Assembly: GCF_000485595.1 (NCBI RefSeq)
Contig: NW_014578851.1
Location: 24,289 to 49,788 of the forward strand
Direction of reading: 5' to 3'
DNA from: Priapulus caudatus
Taxonomy: Eukaryota; Priapulida; Priapulimorpha; Priapulimorphida; Priapulidae
DNA length: 25,500 nucleotides
Shown here: positions 1-10,278 of the stretch, in pieces
Position numbering within the stretch: the first letter of the stretch is position 1
Layout: each line of letters opens with the position of its first letter
Notes under the pieces: generated by a model
Databases searched by the model: none
Told to the model about the DNA's origin: nothing
The model's input: the letters and a program-made list of their open reading frames with translations, nothing else
Position numbers and translations under genes: made by a program

Positions 1-40
1 TGGTCTATAATTGCTGGCTAAGCTGCACTTTTCTTTCAGG

Positions 41-627
41 TCCTAGCATAGGCTAGTAATTGTGTACAACAGTTCTATCCCGGGGGGGGGGGCACTCCAT
101 ATATATTGCATTATAGGTATGTGCCGCGGGAGAAACCCTCATTTTCAACCCTAAACTGCCATTCCAGTGCATCGCGTTTTTAAAAATATCTCGTTCCAGA
201 GCATCACAAGTTAAGTTGGACATGCCGGGGCTCGGCCCAATCGACGACGATTGGGAGGACCTGCCGGGGCTCGGCCCAATCGACGATTGGGACGTACAGC
301 ACGACGCCCCACCCGACAGATCCCTGACACCCGCGCAGAACGGGGACCGGCAGGACGAGGACCCACTCGGAGAGAGAGGGGACCTGCCAGTCGCCCCACA
401 ACCGCCCGCAGAGAACCAGCAGAAGCAACTACCAGCCCAACCGCCCCCCACCCCACCAGGCCTGGCACTGGGACTGGCAGAACATCGGGCGGGGCCGACG
501 ACTGGTACGGGTGGCCGGACGCTTCCCCGCCAGGACCGGCCGGGAGATATGGAGGGCCCAGATGGATAAAGGGATCGGCCGGGGAAATGGAATCTTCGAG
601 ATCATCCGCGATAAGCACAAGTTTAAG
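41..627 (+). other. weak candidate exon, Pro-rich with DDW repeats
   Basis: A possible acceptor (pyrimidine tract ending TTTCTTTCAG at 40) and a possible donor (AAG|GTACGA at 628) bracket GC-rich sequence. One frame from 216 encodes a low-complexity protein with GLGPIDDDWEDL and GLGPIDDWD repeats and then Pro/Gln-rich sequence, ending at 569. A second frame ends GRGNGIFEIIRDKHKFK just at the donor. Using both needs a frameshift near 480-560. I recognise no family. The strand, the start and whether it is coding at all are uncertain; the biased composition alone could keep these frames open. Confidence 0.25.
219..292 (+). repeat. two-copy direct repeat of ~36 bp
   Basis: GACMTGCCGGGGCTCGGCCC followed by AATCGACGATTGGGA occurs twice head to tail. 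The first copy has an extra GAC triplet, so the frame is kept and a GLGPIDD(D)W peptide is repeated. Each copy ends in a short palindrome, AATCG-ACG-ATT. Confidence 0.8.
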
Positions 628-1480
628 GTACGAGATTATTGTTAGTCGGTTACATTTCTGCGTGTGTGTGTGTAGTCATATGTGTAGTCTTCTATGTAGT
701 AGGTAGTAGAGAGTATATTGTTTGGTGTAATATAACAAACGGAGAGTAGCGCTACATTTCTCAGTTCAAAACGTGTTATCTATTTGTGTTCTCTATCATG
801 GGCTCTATCGGCACAACCTGATACTACCCTTAAGAAACGGGTGCCACTAGCGCACCTGCTAAACCGTAGACCCTGGGATCGGGAAGAGAAACGCCTTCCT
901 TAGAATTATCAATTATCAATTATTGGTTCTGGGATTGATTATCGATTAGGCGATTAAGAGCGATTGTATTGACATATCTCGTGGATGTTTCCTGTGTGCT
1001 TGTATCTGTGCTGACTCCTCGTGTGTCTTAACGTTTGCGTTTTTCTTTCTTTCGCAAGCCATCGCGTTGGAACACGATAAACGTAAGCTTTAGGGAGTTT
1101 GTCGTGAAGGCGCGGGTGCAGGCGACGTGTCACTGCGTGTGTGTGGCCATCCTGATCCTCTCACCCAGCCAGCCTCCCTCCCTCACCACATCTACCCTGA
1201 CCCCTTAATATATACTCGCCTCTGTAAAAGAACGCCTTGCCTCTCTCCGTCGGTGATACTTGAGTTAAACTGAACAGTAAGTTACTGCACTTGCCCCCAG
1301 AATCTATGTCCACATCTCTCGTGTCCATGCCAACAACGAGTCGCGGAGTCCGCCTCCCGAGACCGGAAGCGCGTTTACCAGAACCTGTTGCTCTTTGTTT
1401 CGCAGTGCTGTAAGAGGGCGTGCAAGGTTTTGACGTTCTTGTGTTTGCTTGCAGAAGAAACGTATGACGGCGGCCGTAGC
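628..1480. other. no gene seen
   Basis: Mixed-composition sequence with a short GT tract near 660-675. The ORFs here are short and lack flanking splice signals or recognisable protein motifs. It may be intron or UTR of the weak candidate exon at 41-627. Confidence 0.5.
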
Positions 1481-1485
1481 GCGCT

Positions 1486-1503
1486 GGCGCCTCCTGGTGG
1501 CTT
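1486..1503 (-). promoter_or_regulatory. CTCF-like binding site
   Basis: GCGCCTCCTGGTGGC at 1487-1501 differs at one base from the reverse form of the bilaterian CTCF core (GCGCCCCCTGGTGGC). This is a sequence match only. The site lies in a GC-rich stretch, and a weaker related sequence, GCGCCCCTAGTGGCC, follows at 1642-1656. Binding is inferred. Confidence 0.4.
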
Positions 1504-1718
1504 GCGGTCAGCGGTGCGATGCGGCCTGGCAGTGGACGGCGTCCCCCCGGCACGTCGGGGAACCACGACGCCATTGTCTCACGAGATCTCGGCCGGACGT
1601 GACCCCGGCCAGTCAGCGAATAAACTCGCGTGGCTCCCCCGGCGCCCCTAGTGGCCTGCAGGCGGAGAGGATGCGCCGACGCGAGATTTCATTGCGCGTG
1701 ACTCTATCCCGGCAGCCA

Positions 1719-1720
1719 CG

Positions 1721-1752
<32 letters not shown>

Positions 1753-1754
1753 TG
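1719..1754. repeat. (GTGC)n microsatellite
   Basis: Nine tandem tetranucleotides of alternating purine and pyrimidine, then GTATATA. The same motif recurs near 4030, 4840, 8610 and 8880, so it is a genome-typical simple repeat. Alternating GC/GT tracts can adopt Z-DNA. Confidence 0.95.
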
Positions 1755-2097
1755 TATATACGATGTGTCGCATGCTGTGTGAACCGCGATGGTGAAATCT
1801 GCCGAGACAACCTGACCTCGTTCCATCGTTCTGTCTCCGGAGATGCGGAGAGTCTGCTTTCAAGAGAAGTTCAGCGAAAGAAGTTTCTGCAGTCGTTAGA
1901 ATCTCCATGTTCTGTCTCAGCGCTTGCTCATCGTGCGTCCGTCTGTTGCTATGGGAACATAGGAAGCCCTGCATGTTCACGTCACATCATCATCAGTGTG
2001 AGAGAGGATGCTGGGTGGCGTATTGGTGATGTCAACAACGCAGGGAATATATACACGAAGTGTGTCGCGTCTTTCTCATGCGTGGGCCAGAGCATAG

Positions 2098-2098
<1 letters not shown>
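1755..2098. other. no gene seen
   Basis: An ORF crosses this stretch on the plus strand, but it lacks recognisable domains and runs on into the CTG repeat that inflates it. I see no splice sites or motifs that would support a gene. Confidence 0.5.
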
Positions 2099-2155
<57 letters not shown>

Positions 2156-2226
2156 GCTTCTGCTGTGCTGCTACTGCTGCTGTTGCTACTACTACTGCTG
2201 CTACTGCTGCTATTGCTGCTGCTTGC
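2098..2226 (+). repeat. CTG trinucleotide repeat
   Basis: About 13 uninterrupted CTG units are followed by interrupted CTG/CTA/TTG/TTC units. The tract encodes poly-Leu, poly-Ala or poly-Cys depending on frame. CTG.CAG tracts form slipped hairpins and are length-unstable. There is no evidence that it is translated. It ends in CTTGCAG, which could act as an acceptor. Confidence 0.95.
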
Positions 2227-2229
2227 AGT

Positions 2230-3780
2230 GGTTGTGAGTGTATGTTACCGTAATGCATCTTGTGAGTGTAGTAGTGCATCGCTAAACCAGTTTACCTCGG
2301 TTAACTATCAGTTTAATCTGTCGCGGATGTTTTAACAGCGTGTTGTGCTGCGATGCTTCTCAACGTCTTGTCATCGTAAATAATCGTACATATTTTGAGT
2401 AACGCATCGTCGTTGGTGTTTTTGTCGTGAGTGAAAGTCACCTGATTTGAACTTGTATGATTTGCCATTCCCATTGTTTTACATTCCATGATTTGACATT
2501 CTCTCTTTTTACATTCACTGATTTTATATTTTATTCTGACCGCCACAATGCGTGTCCATTGCGCTTATTGTTCACAAACACAATCTGCAAAATTAAGTTA
2601 AACCTCGTAAATCGATCTGTGCTTGATGCAGTGATTTTTAAATGTAGCTTCGTGTTCGTATATGTATAGAACGACCTCCGCTTTACACGCGCTGACAGCT
2701 TTTCAGCGAGAGTGAGAATGCGCATCTGTGACTGTTACACGAGCTTTTTATTATCTTATAAAGAAAGACGCGTGCCCCTGTTATCGTTTTGTTATTTAAT
2801 GATCCTCGTTTTACGACTCGGTGTTGGCGTTCGGAGTCTGCTGGCTGGAATAATGTAATACACGGTATGCATTAGCCCGTGGCTTTAATCAGTGTTAGGT
2901 TTGGACTTTGGGAAGGTGAGAAATAATTTCTGTTGAACATCGGCGGGTAGAATTCAATAGGTAAAGTTTCTGTACTCCAGCCGACTCAGCCTGGTTAGTG
3001 CAATCGTTGTTGGTTAAGCTACCCCCTGTTTAGATACCAGAGTGCCAAAGACCAACCAACTCCCTTCGCGTTGTATGTTACGTAAGTTCGCGTTCCTGTC
3101 ATTATGAGGTGTGGTGAGTAAGGACTGGTTTATTTGCGCTCGCCTCTGCTTATCTGCATTCATATATTGCAGTTTTCTGTGTTTTTATGATCGAATGGTT
3201 ATGAGATTGTCGACTCTTGTGTTGCTGTAGTTTTTTGTAAATATTTGCAAGGTGCGTAGATCTTGATCATGCTTGTTATAGTAAATTTTAAAAGGCAAAT
3301 CGAGGTCCAGGCTTTAGCTTTTGTACAGTTTCGTTGTAAATTTTACTCCAATTATCTTGTAAAAAATAAAATGTGTTCAGTAAACAACAGTTCGTTCTAT
3401 TGTGGTTCACCAGTAATTTTCCGCTGGTGCCAAAAGCGTACCATTCATCGTATAACACAACACTAACAATAAATAAATGAAATCCCAATAAACGTAGTAA
3501 AGGACTCAACATTAAATAATAGGTCTCAAGGGTGATCCACTAAATAATGCATAAATTCGAAGCTCCGAACTCGCTTAAAATCTACGCTCTTTTGCGGGGG
3601 CGCCACCATCCTAATAGAATTAGGAATGCTATCAAAGTACTAACTTATATCATAAGCATAGTGCGAATAACGATACGCGATTATGATACTATGTTAAATT
3701 TTTGAATCTTAGCGGCCATCTAGTGTAACAAATAATTATAAAAGTGGAGTTATATGGAATAACGTAGATGTGACGGCCTG
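2230..3780. other. AT-rich stretch without recognisable gene
   Basis: No ORF above about 77 codons and no recognisable protein motif on either strand. AATAAA occurs near 3470-3490 on the plus strand and could end a transcript, but nothing upstream is secure. CTCF-like half-sites (GCGCCACCATC near 3600 and GCGGCCATCTAGTG near 3712) lie at the right edge. Confidence 0.5.
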
Positions 3781-3959
3781 CTTCTCGCCTCACTTCCTTA
3801 ATCCCCTCTCGCGAATGGTAATCGGCCGTACGCAGTCAAGCGGTTAAAAAATCTTGAAGAATCCTTTGTGTTTTGGCTCAAACTTTTTAGCCACCGAGCA
3901 TAAAAATGTGAATTTAGCCTACAATAACGCGCCAAGTGGCGTGCGACCACTCACCAGAT

Positions 3960-4131
3960 CGGCGGTGTGCGTGTCCGCGCGTGTAATGTGTGTGTGGTAT
4001 GTATGTCTGGTGGCGTGTGTGGCCAGTGTGTGCGTGCGTGCGTGCGTGGTGCGTGCGTGGCGTTCGTATATATATATATATGTATATATGTGTGCGTGCG
4101 TGTGTGGTGTGTGTGTGTGTGTGTGTGTGGC

Positions 4132-4167
<36 letters not shown>

Positions 4168-4350
4168 TGTGGTGTGTGTGTTGGTGTGCGGCGCGCGCCG
4201 CGTCGCGTGTGGTGGTAGTATGGGTGTCGTGGTGTGTGCGTGTGGTGCGGTGGCGCGCGTGCGTGTGTGTGCGTGTGTGTATGTGTGTGTGGTGAGTGGC
4301 GGTGTGCGTGGATGTGTGGGTGTGTGGCGTGCGTGCGTGAGTGTGTGGGC
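3960..4350. repeat. GT/GC-rich simple repeat expansion
   Basis: Nearly pure TG, TGCG and GTGTGG tracts that begin inside the GT segment of the first 720 bp unit and appear to be an expansion of it. All long ORFs here are artefacts of the repeat. Confidence 0.95.
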
Positions 4351-4577
4351 ATAATACATACGATACATAAACACACACACGCACACACACACAATACAGC
4401 ACACATAGCAGCGCCGGGCGCGACCACACACAGCACACACACACACACACAAAACAACACACACACACACAGTCACACACACAACAGGCACACGTGGCGC
4501 ACACACACACGCACGCAGACGCGCGCGCACTACGACACACGCACGCCACACGCACACACAGCACACACACGCACATC
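4351..4577. repeat. CA/GC-rich simple repeat
   Basis: CA, CACG and GCAC tracts directly follow the GT-rich tract, so strand composition flips at about 4350. The arms are complementary in composition but not an exact inverted repeat. Confidence 0.95.
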
Positions 4578-4837
4578 TCCTTCGCCTCACTTTCCTTTAC
4601 TCCCCTCTCGCGAATGGGTATCGCCGTAACGCAAAGTCAAGCGTTAAAAATCTTTGACAGAAAATCCTTTGTGTTTGGCTCAAACTTTTTTTATACCACC
4701 CAAGGATAAAATGTGAATTTACGCGTACAATACGCGGGGCGCACGGTGCGTGCGACCGACTCCGGCGTGTGCGTGTCGCGCCGTGTATGTGTGTGTGGTA
4801 TGTAATGTGTGTGCGTAGTGTCGTGCGTGTGTGCGCC

Positions 4838-4842
4838 GTGTG

Positions 4843-4878
<36 letters not shown>

Positions 4879-4887
4879 TGGTCGTAN
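4838..4887. repeat. (GTGC)n microsatellite ending at an N
   Basis: About ten GTGC units end at GTGGTCGTA followed by a single ambiguous base at 4887. The N at the end of the array suggests an unresolved join or collapse. Confidence 0.9.
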
Positions 4888-5711
4888 CCATACACGACAA
4901 GTATCTAACATAAATATTCAACGCGCATTTAAGTCGATTTTCTATCTTTGGTACGATATATATATATATATATATATACTCGCCTCTCTGGCGCCATCTG
5001 TCATGGAGCTTGTCTCCGTTTCTTCTTCCTAACTTCCTTACTCCCCTCTCGCGGATGGTATCGCCCATGAACAGTCAAGCGTTAAAAATCTTTTGGAGGA
5101 AATTCGCTGCATTTCGGCTCCAACATTTTCACTCCCCGAGGCACAAAATGTGAATTTACGCCTATAATACACGCGCGCGCGCGCGTGCGACCACACCCGC
5201 GTGTGCGCGTCCGTTAGTGGGTGTGTATGTGTGTTGTTGTGACTGTAAAAACGCGTAGTATAGCTGTAAATCCACTTTTTATGCAATTGGGGGTGAAAAA
5301 GTTCGACTTGAAATACTGCCATTTCAGTGCTAAAGATTTTTCACGCTTGACTGGCCNCCCTCCCGAGGCCACAAAATGCTGCAATTTGAAGCGTAAAATA
5401 CACTGTGCACGCGTGCGTGCGACCACACCCACGCGTGGCGCACCCATTAGTGGTGTGTATGTGTGTTTTGAGACTGTAAAACGCGTAGTATAGCCGTAAA
5501 TCCACTTTTTATGCAATGGGGGGTGGGTGAAAATATCGACCTGAAATACTGTCATTTGCGTGTTGAACATTTTCCATGCTTGCCTGGTCGTGGGCAAAAC
5601 AATTTGGAGGAGGGGTGAGGAAAACACTGAGGGAAATTCTGCGTTTCAAACTGCATGCAGCGCCCCCTTCGTACAACTAATGATACCATGAGTAAATAAG
5701 CCACAAGGAGT

Positions 5712-5713
<2 letters not shown>

Positions 5714-5743
<30 letters not shown>

Positions 5744-5770
5744 TATATAATATATATATTATATATACAA
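5714..5770. repeat. (TA)n tract at unit boundary
   Basis: TA repeat with short interruptions. Equivalent TA tracts lie near 4953-4978, 6440-6485, 7171-7195 and 7880-7915, always at the junction between 720 bp units. Confidence 0.9.
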
Positions 5771-7927
5771 GGAGTTATATATGTATGCTTCCTTCGATGC
5801 AGCCAGAGCGACGAGCGCCATCTGTTCGTGTAGCTTCGTCTGCGTTTCTTCTCCGAACTTCCTTACTCCCCTCTCGCGGGATGTATCGCCTAACCAGTCA
5901 AGCCGCTTAAAAAACTGTTGGAGGAAATCTTCGCTGCATTTCGGCTCGACATTTTCACTCCTCGAGCCACAAAATGTGAATTTACGCCCCATAATACACG
6001 CGCAGCTGCGCGCGTGCCGACCACACCCCACGTGCTGCCGCGTTCGTTTAAAAGGGTGTGTATGTGTGTTAGTTGTGACTGTAAAAATGCGTATGTATAG
6101 CTGTAAATCCACCTTTTTATGCCAATTGGGGGTGCAAAAAGTTCGACTTGAACAATACTGCATTTCAGTGCCTAAGATTTTTTCACCGCTTGACTGGGTA
6201 TGGGGCCAACAATTTGGTAGGAGGGGGGGGAGGAAATGCAGAGGGAAATGCACACACAAACACACAGGACGGATGCCACAAGAGAAACATGAAGCATTGA
6301 TCATTAGGATGGAGTATTATTTATGTGGAAGATTACAGGGATAAACATGAAGCGTTAGTGCTTGCTGCGCCAGCAGTAAACAACTACAATCTATATTAAT
6401 AGTATTTTATGCTTTGTGAAAAGGCATGGTCGTCAAGCGCATATATATATATATATATATTAATATATATTAATTATAGATATATACAAGGATTATATAT
6501 TGTAGCCTCCTTGTCATGAGCCAGAGCGAGAGCGCTATCTTGTCGTGGAGTGTGTCTGTGTTTCTTCCTCCGAACTTTCTTTACTCCCCTCTCAGCGGAT
6601 GCGTATCGCCCATAACCAGTCAAGCGTTAAAAACTTTTGGAGGAAATTCGCTGCATTTCGGCTCCAACATTTCAACTCTCCGAGGCACAAAATGTGAATT
6701 TACGCCTATAATACAACTGCAGCGCGCGCGCGTCGCACCACACCGCTGTAGTGCGCGTCGTTAGTGGGTGTGTATGTGTGTTTTTTGTGACTGTAAAAAA
6801 CGCGTTAGTATAGCTGTAAGAATCCACTTTTTATGCAATTGGCTGTGAAAAATTCGACTTTGAAAATTACTTGCCATTTCAGTGCCTAAAAATTTTTCAC
6901 GCTGACTGGGTTATGGTGCAAAACAATTTGGAGGAGGTCGGGAGCGCAAATGCAGAGGGAGATGTCACAACAAACACACAGGCACGGATGCACCAGAGAA
7001 ACATGAAGATTGAATGATTAGGATTGACGTATAATTTATAGTGCGGAGATTACGAGGATAAACCATGAAGCTGCTTAGTTTGCTGCTGCAGAAAAAAACA
7101 GCAGTAAACAAACTCACATCTATATTAATGGTATTTTTTAATGCTGTTGTGAAAAGGACTGGTGTCAAGCGCATATATATATATATATAAATATAACAAG
7201 GATCGAGTTTATATATCGTAGCTCCTTGATGCCAGCCAGAGCGAGAGGCGCTATCTGTCGTTGAGTTTGGCTGCGTTTCTTCTTCCCAACTTTCTCTTAC
7301 TCCCCTCGCGCGGATGGTTAACGCCCATAACCAGTCAAGCGCTTAAAAACACTTTTTGGAGGAAATCGCCTTGGCATTTCGGCTTCCCACATTATTCACT
7401 CCGCCGAGGCACCAAAATGTGAATTTACGGCCTATATACACACTGCGCGCGCGGTCGCGACCACACCGCGTAGTGCGCGTCCGTTAGTGGGTGTGTATGT
7501 GTGTGTGGTGTGACTGTAAAAACGCGTAGTATTAGCTGTAACATCACTTTTTATTGCAATTGGGGGTGAAAAAAAGTTCGACTTGAAATACTGCCCATTC
7601 AGTGCTAAAGCATTATTTCACGCATTGACTGGGTATGGGCCAAACAATTGGATGGAGGGGCGAGGAAATGCAGAGGAAATGCACACACAAACACACTAGG
7701 CACGGATTGCAACAAGAGACATGAAAGATTGCGGACTTAAGATTGCAGCTATAATTTATGTGCGGAGATTACAGGATAAACATGAAGCTGTTAAGTCTGC
7801 TGCCGCAGCACAGTAAACAACTCACATCGATTATTAATGCTATTTTAATGCTTTGTGAAGGATCGGTTGTCAAGGCATATAATATATATTATATATATAG
7901 TATATATAGATATATTCATTTTTATAT

Positions 7928-8040
7928 TGTGAGAAAGAGAGAGAGAAGAGAAGAGAGGAGAGAGAGGCAGAGAGAGAGATAGAGAGAGGAGAGGAGAGGG
8001 AGAGGGAGAGGGAGGAGAGACAGAAGGGAGAGAGAAAGAG
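7928..8040. repeat. GA-rich microsatellite
   Basis: Purine-only GAGA/GGAGA tract. It is of the same kind as the purine tracts that form kinase introns at 10280-10620 and 11830-12260. Confidence 0.9.
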
Positions 8041-8612
8041 TGATAACATAATTACAAGACGCAGAAGGCCAATAGTTGATATGCAACAACGTTTCCAACT
8101 GGGTTTTATTTTGAAACAGCCTATGTATGTTTCTATACAATATAGGGCCTATTACCAGAGTTAGTGTTCACCAGGAAGAAACCACTGATATACTTACTTA
8201 CTGCATCACCCTCTCCTAATGTTTAAACTATCATCAGACATTACGCACGCCACGCACACGACATATACATATACACGCTGCACGCACGCAACGCACACAC
8301 ACATATACACACGCACGCACGCACAGAAACAATTTAAAAGTCGGTGTTTAAAAATGAAACGGAGGGGGCGGGAGAGGTTGGGCAATATTAGTGGCTATAT
8401 TACAAGCTATACAATAATTAATATTGACTGCATATTAGTATTCTATTATATACTAATGTTTTTCGGTAGACAACTAAGGCGGAATCTAGCGCCACCCTCG
8501 CGGAATGAGTAAAAAACTTTGTACTGACATGTAAAACATTCTGTGAGAGATATACATTAATAGCTAGACGATCAGTTGACATCAGGAAATAATACATACA
8601 TACATACATACA

Positions 8613-8651
<39 letters not shown>

Positions 8652-8870
8652 GTATTACATAATTATACGTATATATTCACTAGTTCGTGACGTCACCCGC
8701 CCACGCACTAAACGCGTAAAATAATAATAACGTTAATAATAACAATGACGACGATAACAATGATAATGAAAATTGCAATTAACAGCGCGTTGATAGGAAC
8801 GTCGTCAGTGAAGGTAGTGGTAGCGGGCAGATAAGCTTTCCTGTATAAACTTACAAAGTTACTTTACACG
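8041..8870. other. no gene; interspersed CA and ACGC repeats
   Basis: Contains a CA/ACGC tract at about 8240-8325 and a clean (CACG)n array at about 8600-8652. The remainder is AT-rich and lacks recognisable coding sequence. Confidence 0.6.
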
Positions 8871-9100
8871 GCACTCACGCCACGCACGCACGCACGCACA
8901 CGGTACGAACACAGACACACGCACGCACCACTCTCTATAACGCACAGTCACACGCACACGCGCCCACGCGCAATAGCCACGACACAGGCACACGCACGCG
9001 CGCACGCCACGCACGAACACAGCACACACGCACGCACGCACGACACAAAGCCACACGCCCCACATGCATGCACGCACGACACAGACACATCACGCACGCG
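8871..9100. repeat. degenerate (CACG)n array
   Basis: ACGC/ACAC units interrupted by single-base changes. Open frames on the minus strand through this tract are Cys/Val/Arg low-complexity artefacts. Confidence 0.9.
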
Positions 9101-9397
9101 GCATGTTTTGCAAAAAAAATAAACAAATCATCTTATACAAGTCATATCTCATTAGTTAATCAATTAATACGCGCCCGGAGGATCAATAATCAATCAATAA
9201 CCCCGTCACACGTTTGGCAGCGGCATTTCCCCTTATGAACATCAATACATCATCATCACAGGCGCCCACCAACGGCGCAACACCAAATCCTGTCCCACCC
9301 GCACGCACGCAGCGCACGCACATGACAATCTTGCACGGCATTGAAAACGTCACGGCGGTTACAGGCGCATCTATGACTGTGAGTTAACAGCGGGTTA

Positions 9398-9498
9398 CAC
9401 CGCAGCAGCAGCCCAGCAGCAGCAGCCCACAGCAGTGGACAGCACCAGCAGCAGCAGCAGCAGCACCAGCAAGAGCAGCAGCAGCAGCACCCTGCCAC
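9398..9498 (+). repeat. CAG trinucleotide repeat
   Basis: Interrupted CAG/CAC/CCAG units. The plus strand reads as poly-Gln, poly-Ser or poly-Ala depending on frame. All three frames stay open for some distance, but I see no recognisable domain. AACCAG|GTGAAG near 9670-9680 could be a donor. Coding status is unknown. Confidence 0.75.
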
Positions 9499-9867
9499 CC
9501 ACAGCTGCCATCGCAGCAACAGACACTGACCGCACTCGCACACTGCCTTTCCAGTATCTCAGGCAGGATGGCGTTTCACTATTCGCTGCAGATGTCAACA
9601 CTGGAACGTCACACACAGTCCCGATCCACAGCACTGCGAGCTGGTGCCTGCCAGCCTGGTGATGTCACAACCAGGTGAAGTTTTTTTACGAGAAACACAC
9701 TGCCGCGGCGCGTTGAACTAAACGTCATCACGCCCGTGTACAAAATAATACGCGCCTATCAGCTGTTCAATTGTCTGGTCATCTCTCGACTCGAGACGCC
9801 GGAAGCGCGTTAATATTATACAAGATTTTGCTAGAACAAGTGGCTGCACGAACGCATAATCTCCACG

Positions 9868-9998
9868 ACGACACACCGGGGCGGCTGAACGCAGTCTCCA
9901 CGACGACGGACGGATGCACACTGTCTCCATGACGACGGGCGCGATGCCACATCTCCACGACGACGGCGCCGCGATGCACGTCTCCATGAGCGGACAGC
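9868..9998 (+). repeat. ~29 bp minisatellite (CTCCACGACGACGG units)
   Basis: Five tandem units start with CTCCAYGA near 9868, 9896, 9926, 9954 and 9982, with period 28-29. The reverse complement of the core (CGTCGTGGAGACGATGCA) reappears inside the duplicated segment at 12646-12790. Confidence 0.75.
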
Positions 9999-10125
9999 AC
10001 GCCGCGGCTGTTGCCGTGACGTTCGTTTTCCCGCCTCTATCACTGGGCGTCCGTAGAGTCTTCGGAGGATACATCACGTGGCGCCCTCTAGAACTCGGCG
10101 TTCCAGCCTTCGTGCGTGGCGCCCT

Positions 10126-10278
10126 CTAAGAACTCGAGCGTAGGTCAGGTGGCAAGGGAACACGTCTCGCGGCATGGCTGTCAAGAGTTCGACATGTCGG
10201 TCGGGCGACTTGAGTAGGCAAGGATCGGAGGCACGTAGGGTTGTTTGATTGGGCCTCCCAGTCGAAGCCTGAAACCAC
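10126..10278 (-). CDS. PKG exon: AGC C-terminal tail, frameshifted
   Basis: Acceptor CTCACCTCACAG above 10278 follows ~340 bp of CT-rich tract. The first base completes the split Lys codon of the previous exon, giving HKWFQ. The expected GFDWEG then needs one extra G after CAG, and a second G is missing in GAGGCCC. Further on, YVPPILA and PTDMSN are readable in one frame and a stop at 10126-10128 in another. The match to the PKG tail (W-F-x-G-F-x-W-E-G, then PTDTSNF) is clear at the start and weak at the end; the usual C-terminal GWDxDF is not seen. The exon end is uncertain. Confidence 0.65.
   Translation of the reverse strand: MVSGFDWEAQSNNPTCLRSLPTQVARPTCRTLDSHAARRVPLPPDLRSSS

Larger units (their letters stand above)
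3781..7915 (+). repeat. ~720 bp tandem repeat family, about seven copies
   Basis: Landmarks recur in the same order: CTTCCTTACTCCCCTCTCGCG, then GTCAAGCGTTAAAAA, GGAGGAAATTCGCTGCATTT, CACAAAATGTGAATTTACGC, a GC/GT tract, GTAAATCCACTTTTTATGCA, CTGCCATTTCAGTGC, ACAATTTGGAGGAGG, AAACATGAAG, and a TA tract. Copies start near 3781 and 4578 (both truncated after the GT tract), 4970, 5358 (starts in mid-unit right after an N), 5764, 6486 and 7197. The last three are nearly complete at about 720 bp. Copies differ by many single-base indels. I see no ORF, so this looks like a satellite or a tandemly amplified non-autonomous element. Confidence 0.85.

Noticed and set aside
1449-2335. Plus-strand ORFs with poly-Leu or poly-Ala
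   Set aside because: Held open by the CTG repeat; no recognisable sequence outside it.
3914-4590. Several ORFs above 130 codons on both strands rich in Cys/Val or His/Thr
   Set aside because: They translate GT/CA/ACGC microsatellites, which lack stops in several frames at once; no domain or splice support.
9395-9680. Poly-Gln/Ser/Ala open frames over the CAG repeat considered as a coding exon
   Set aside because: All frames are open because of the repeat; no domain, and no acceptor I could support.
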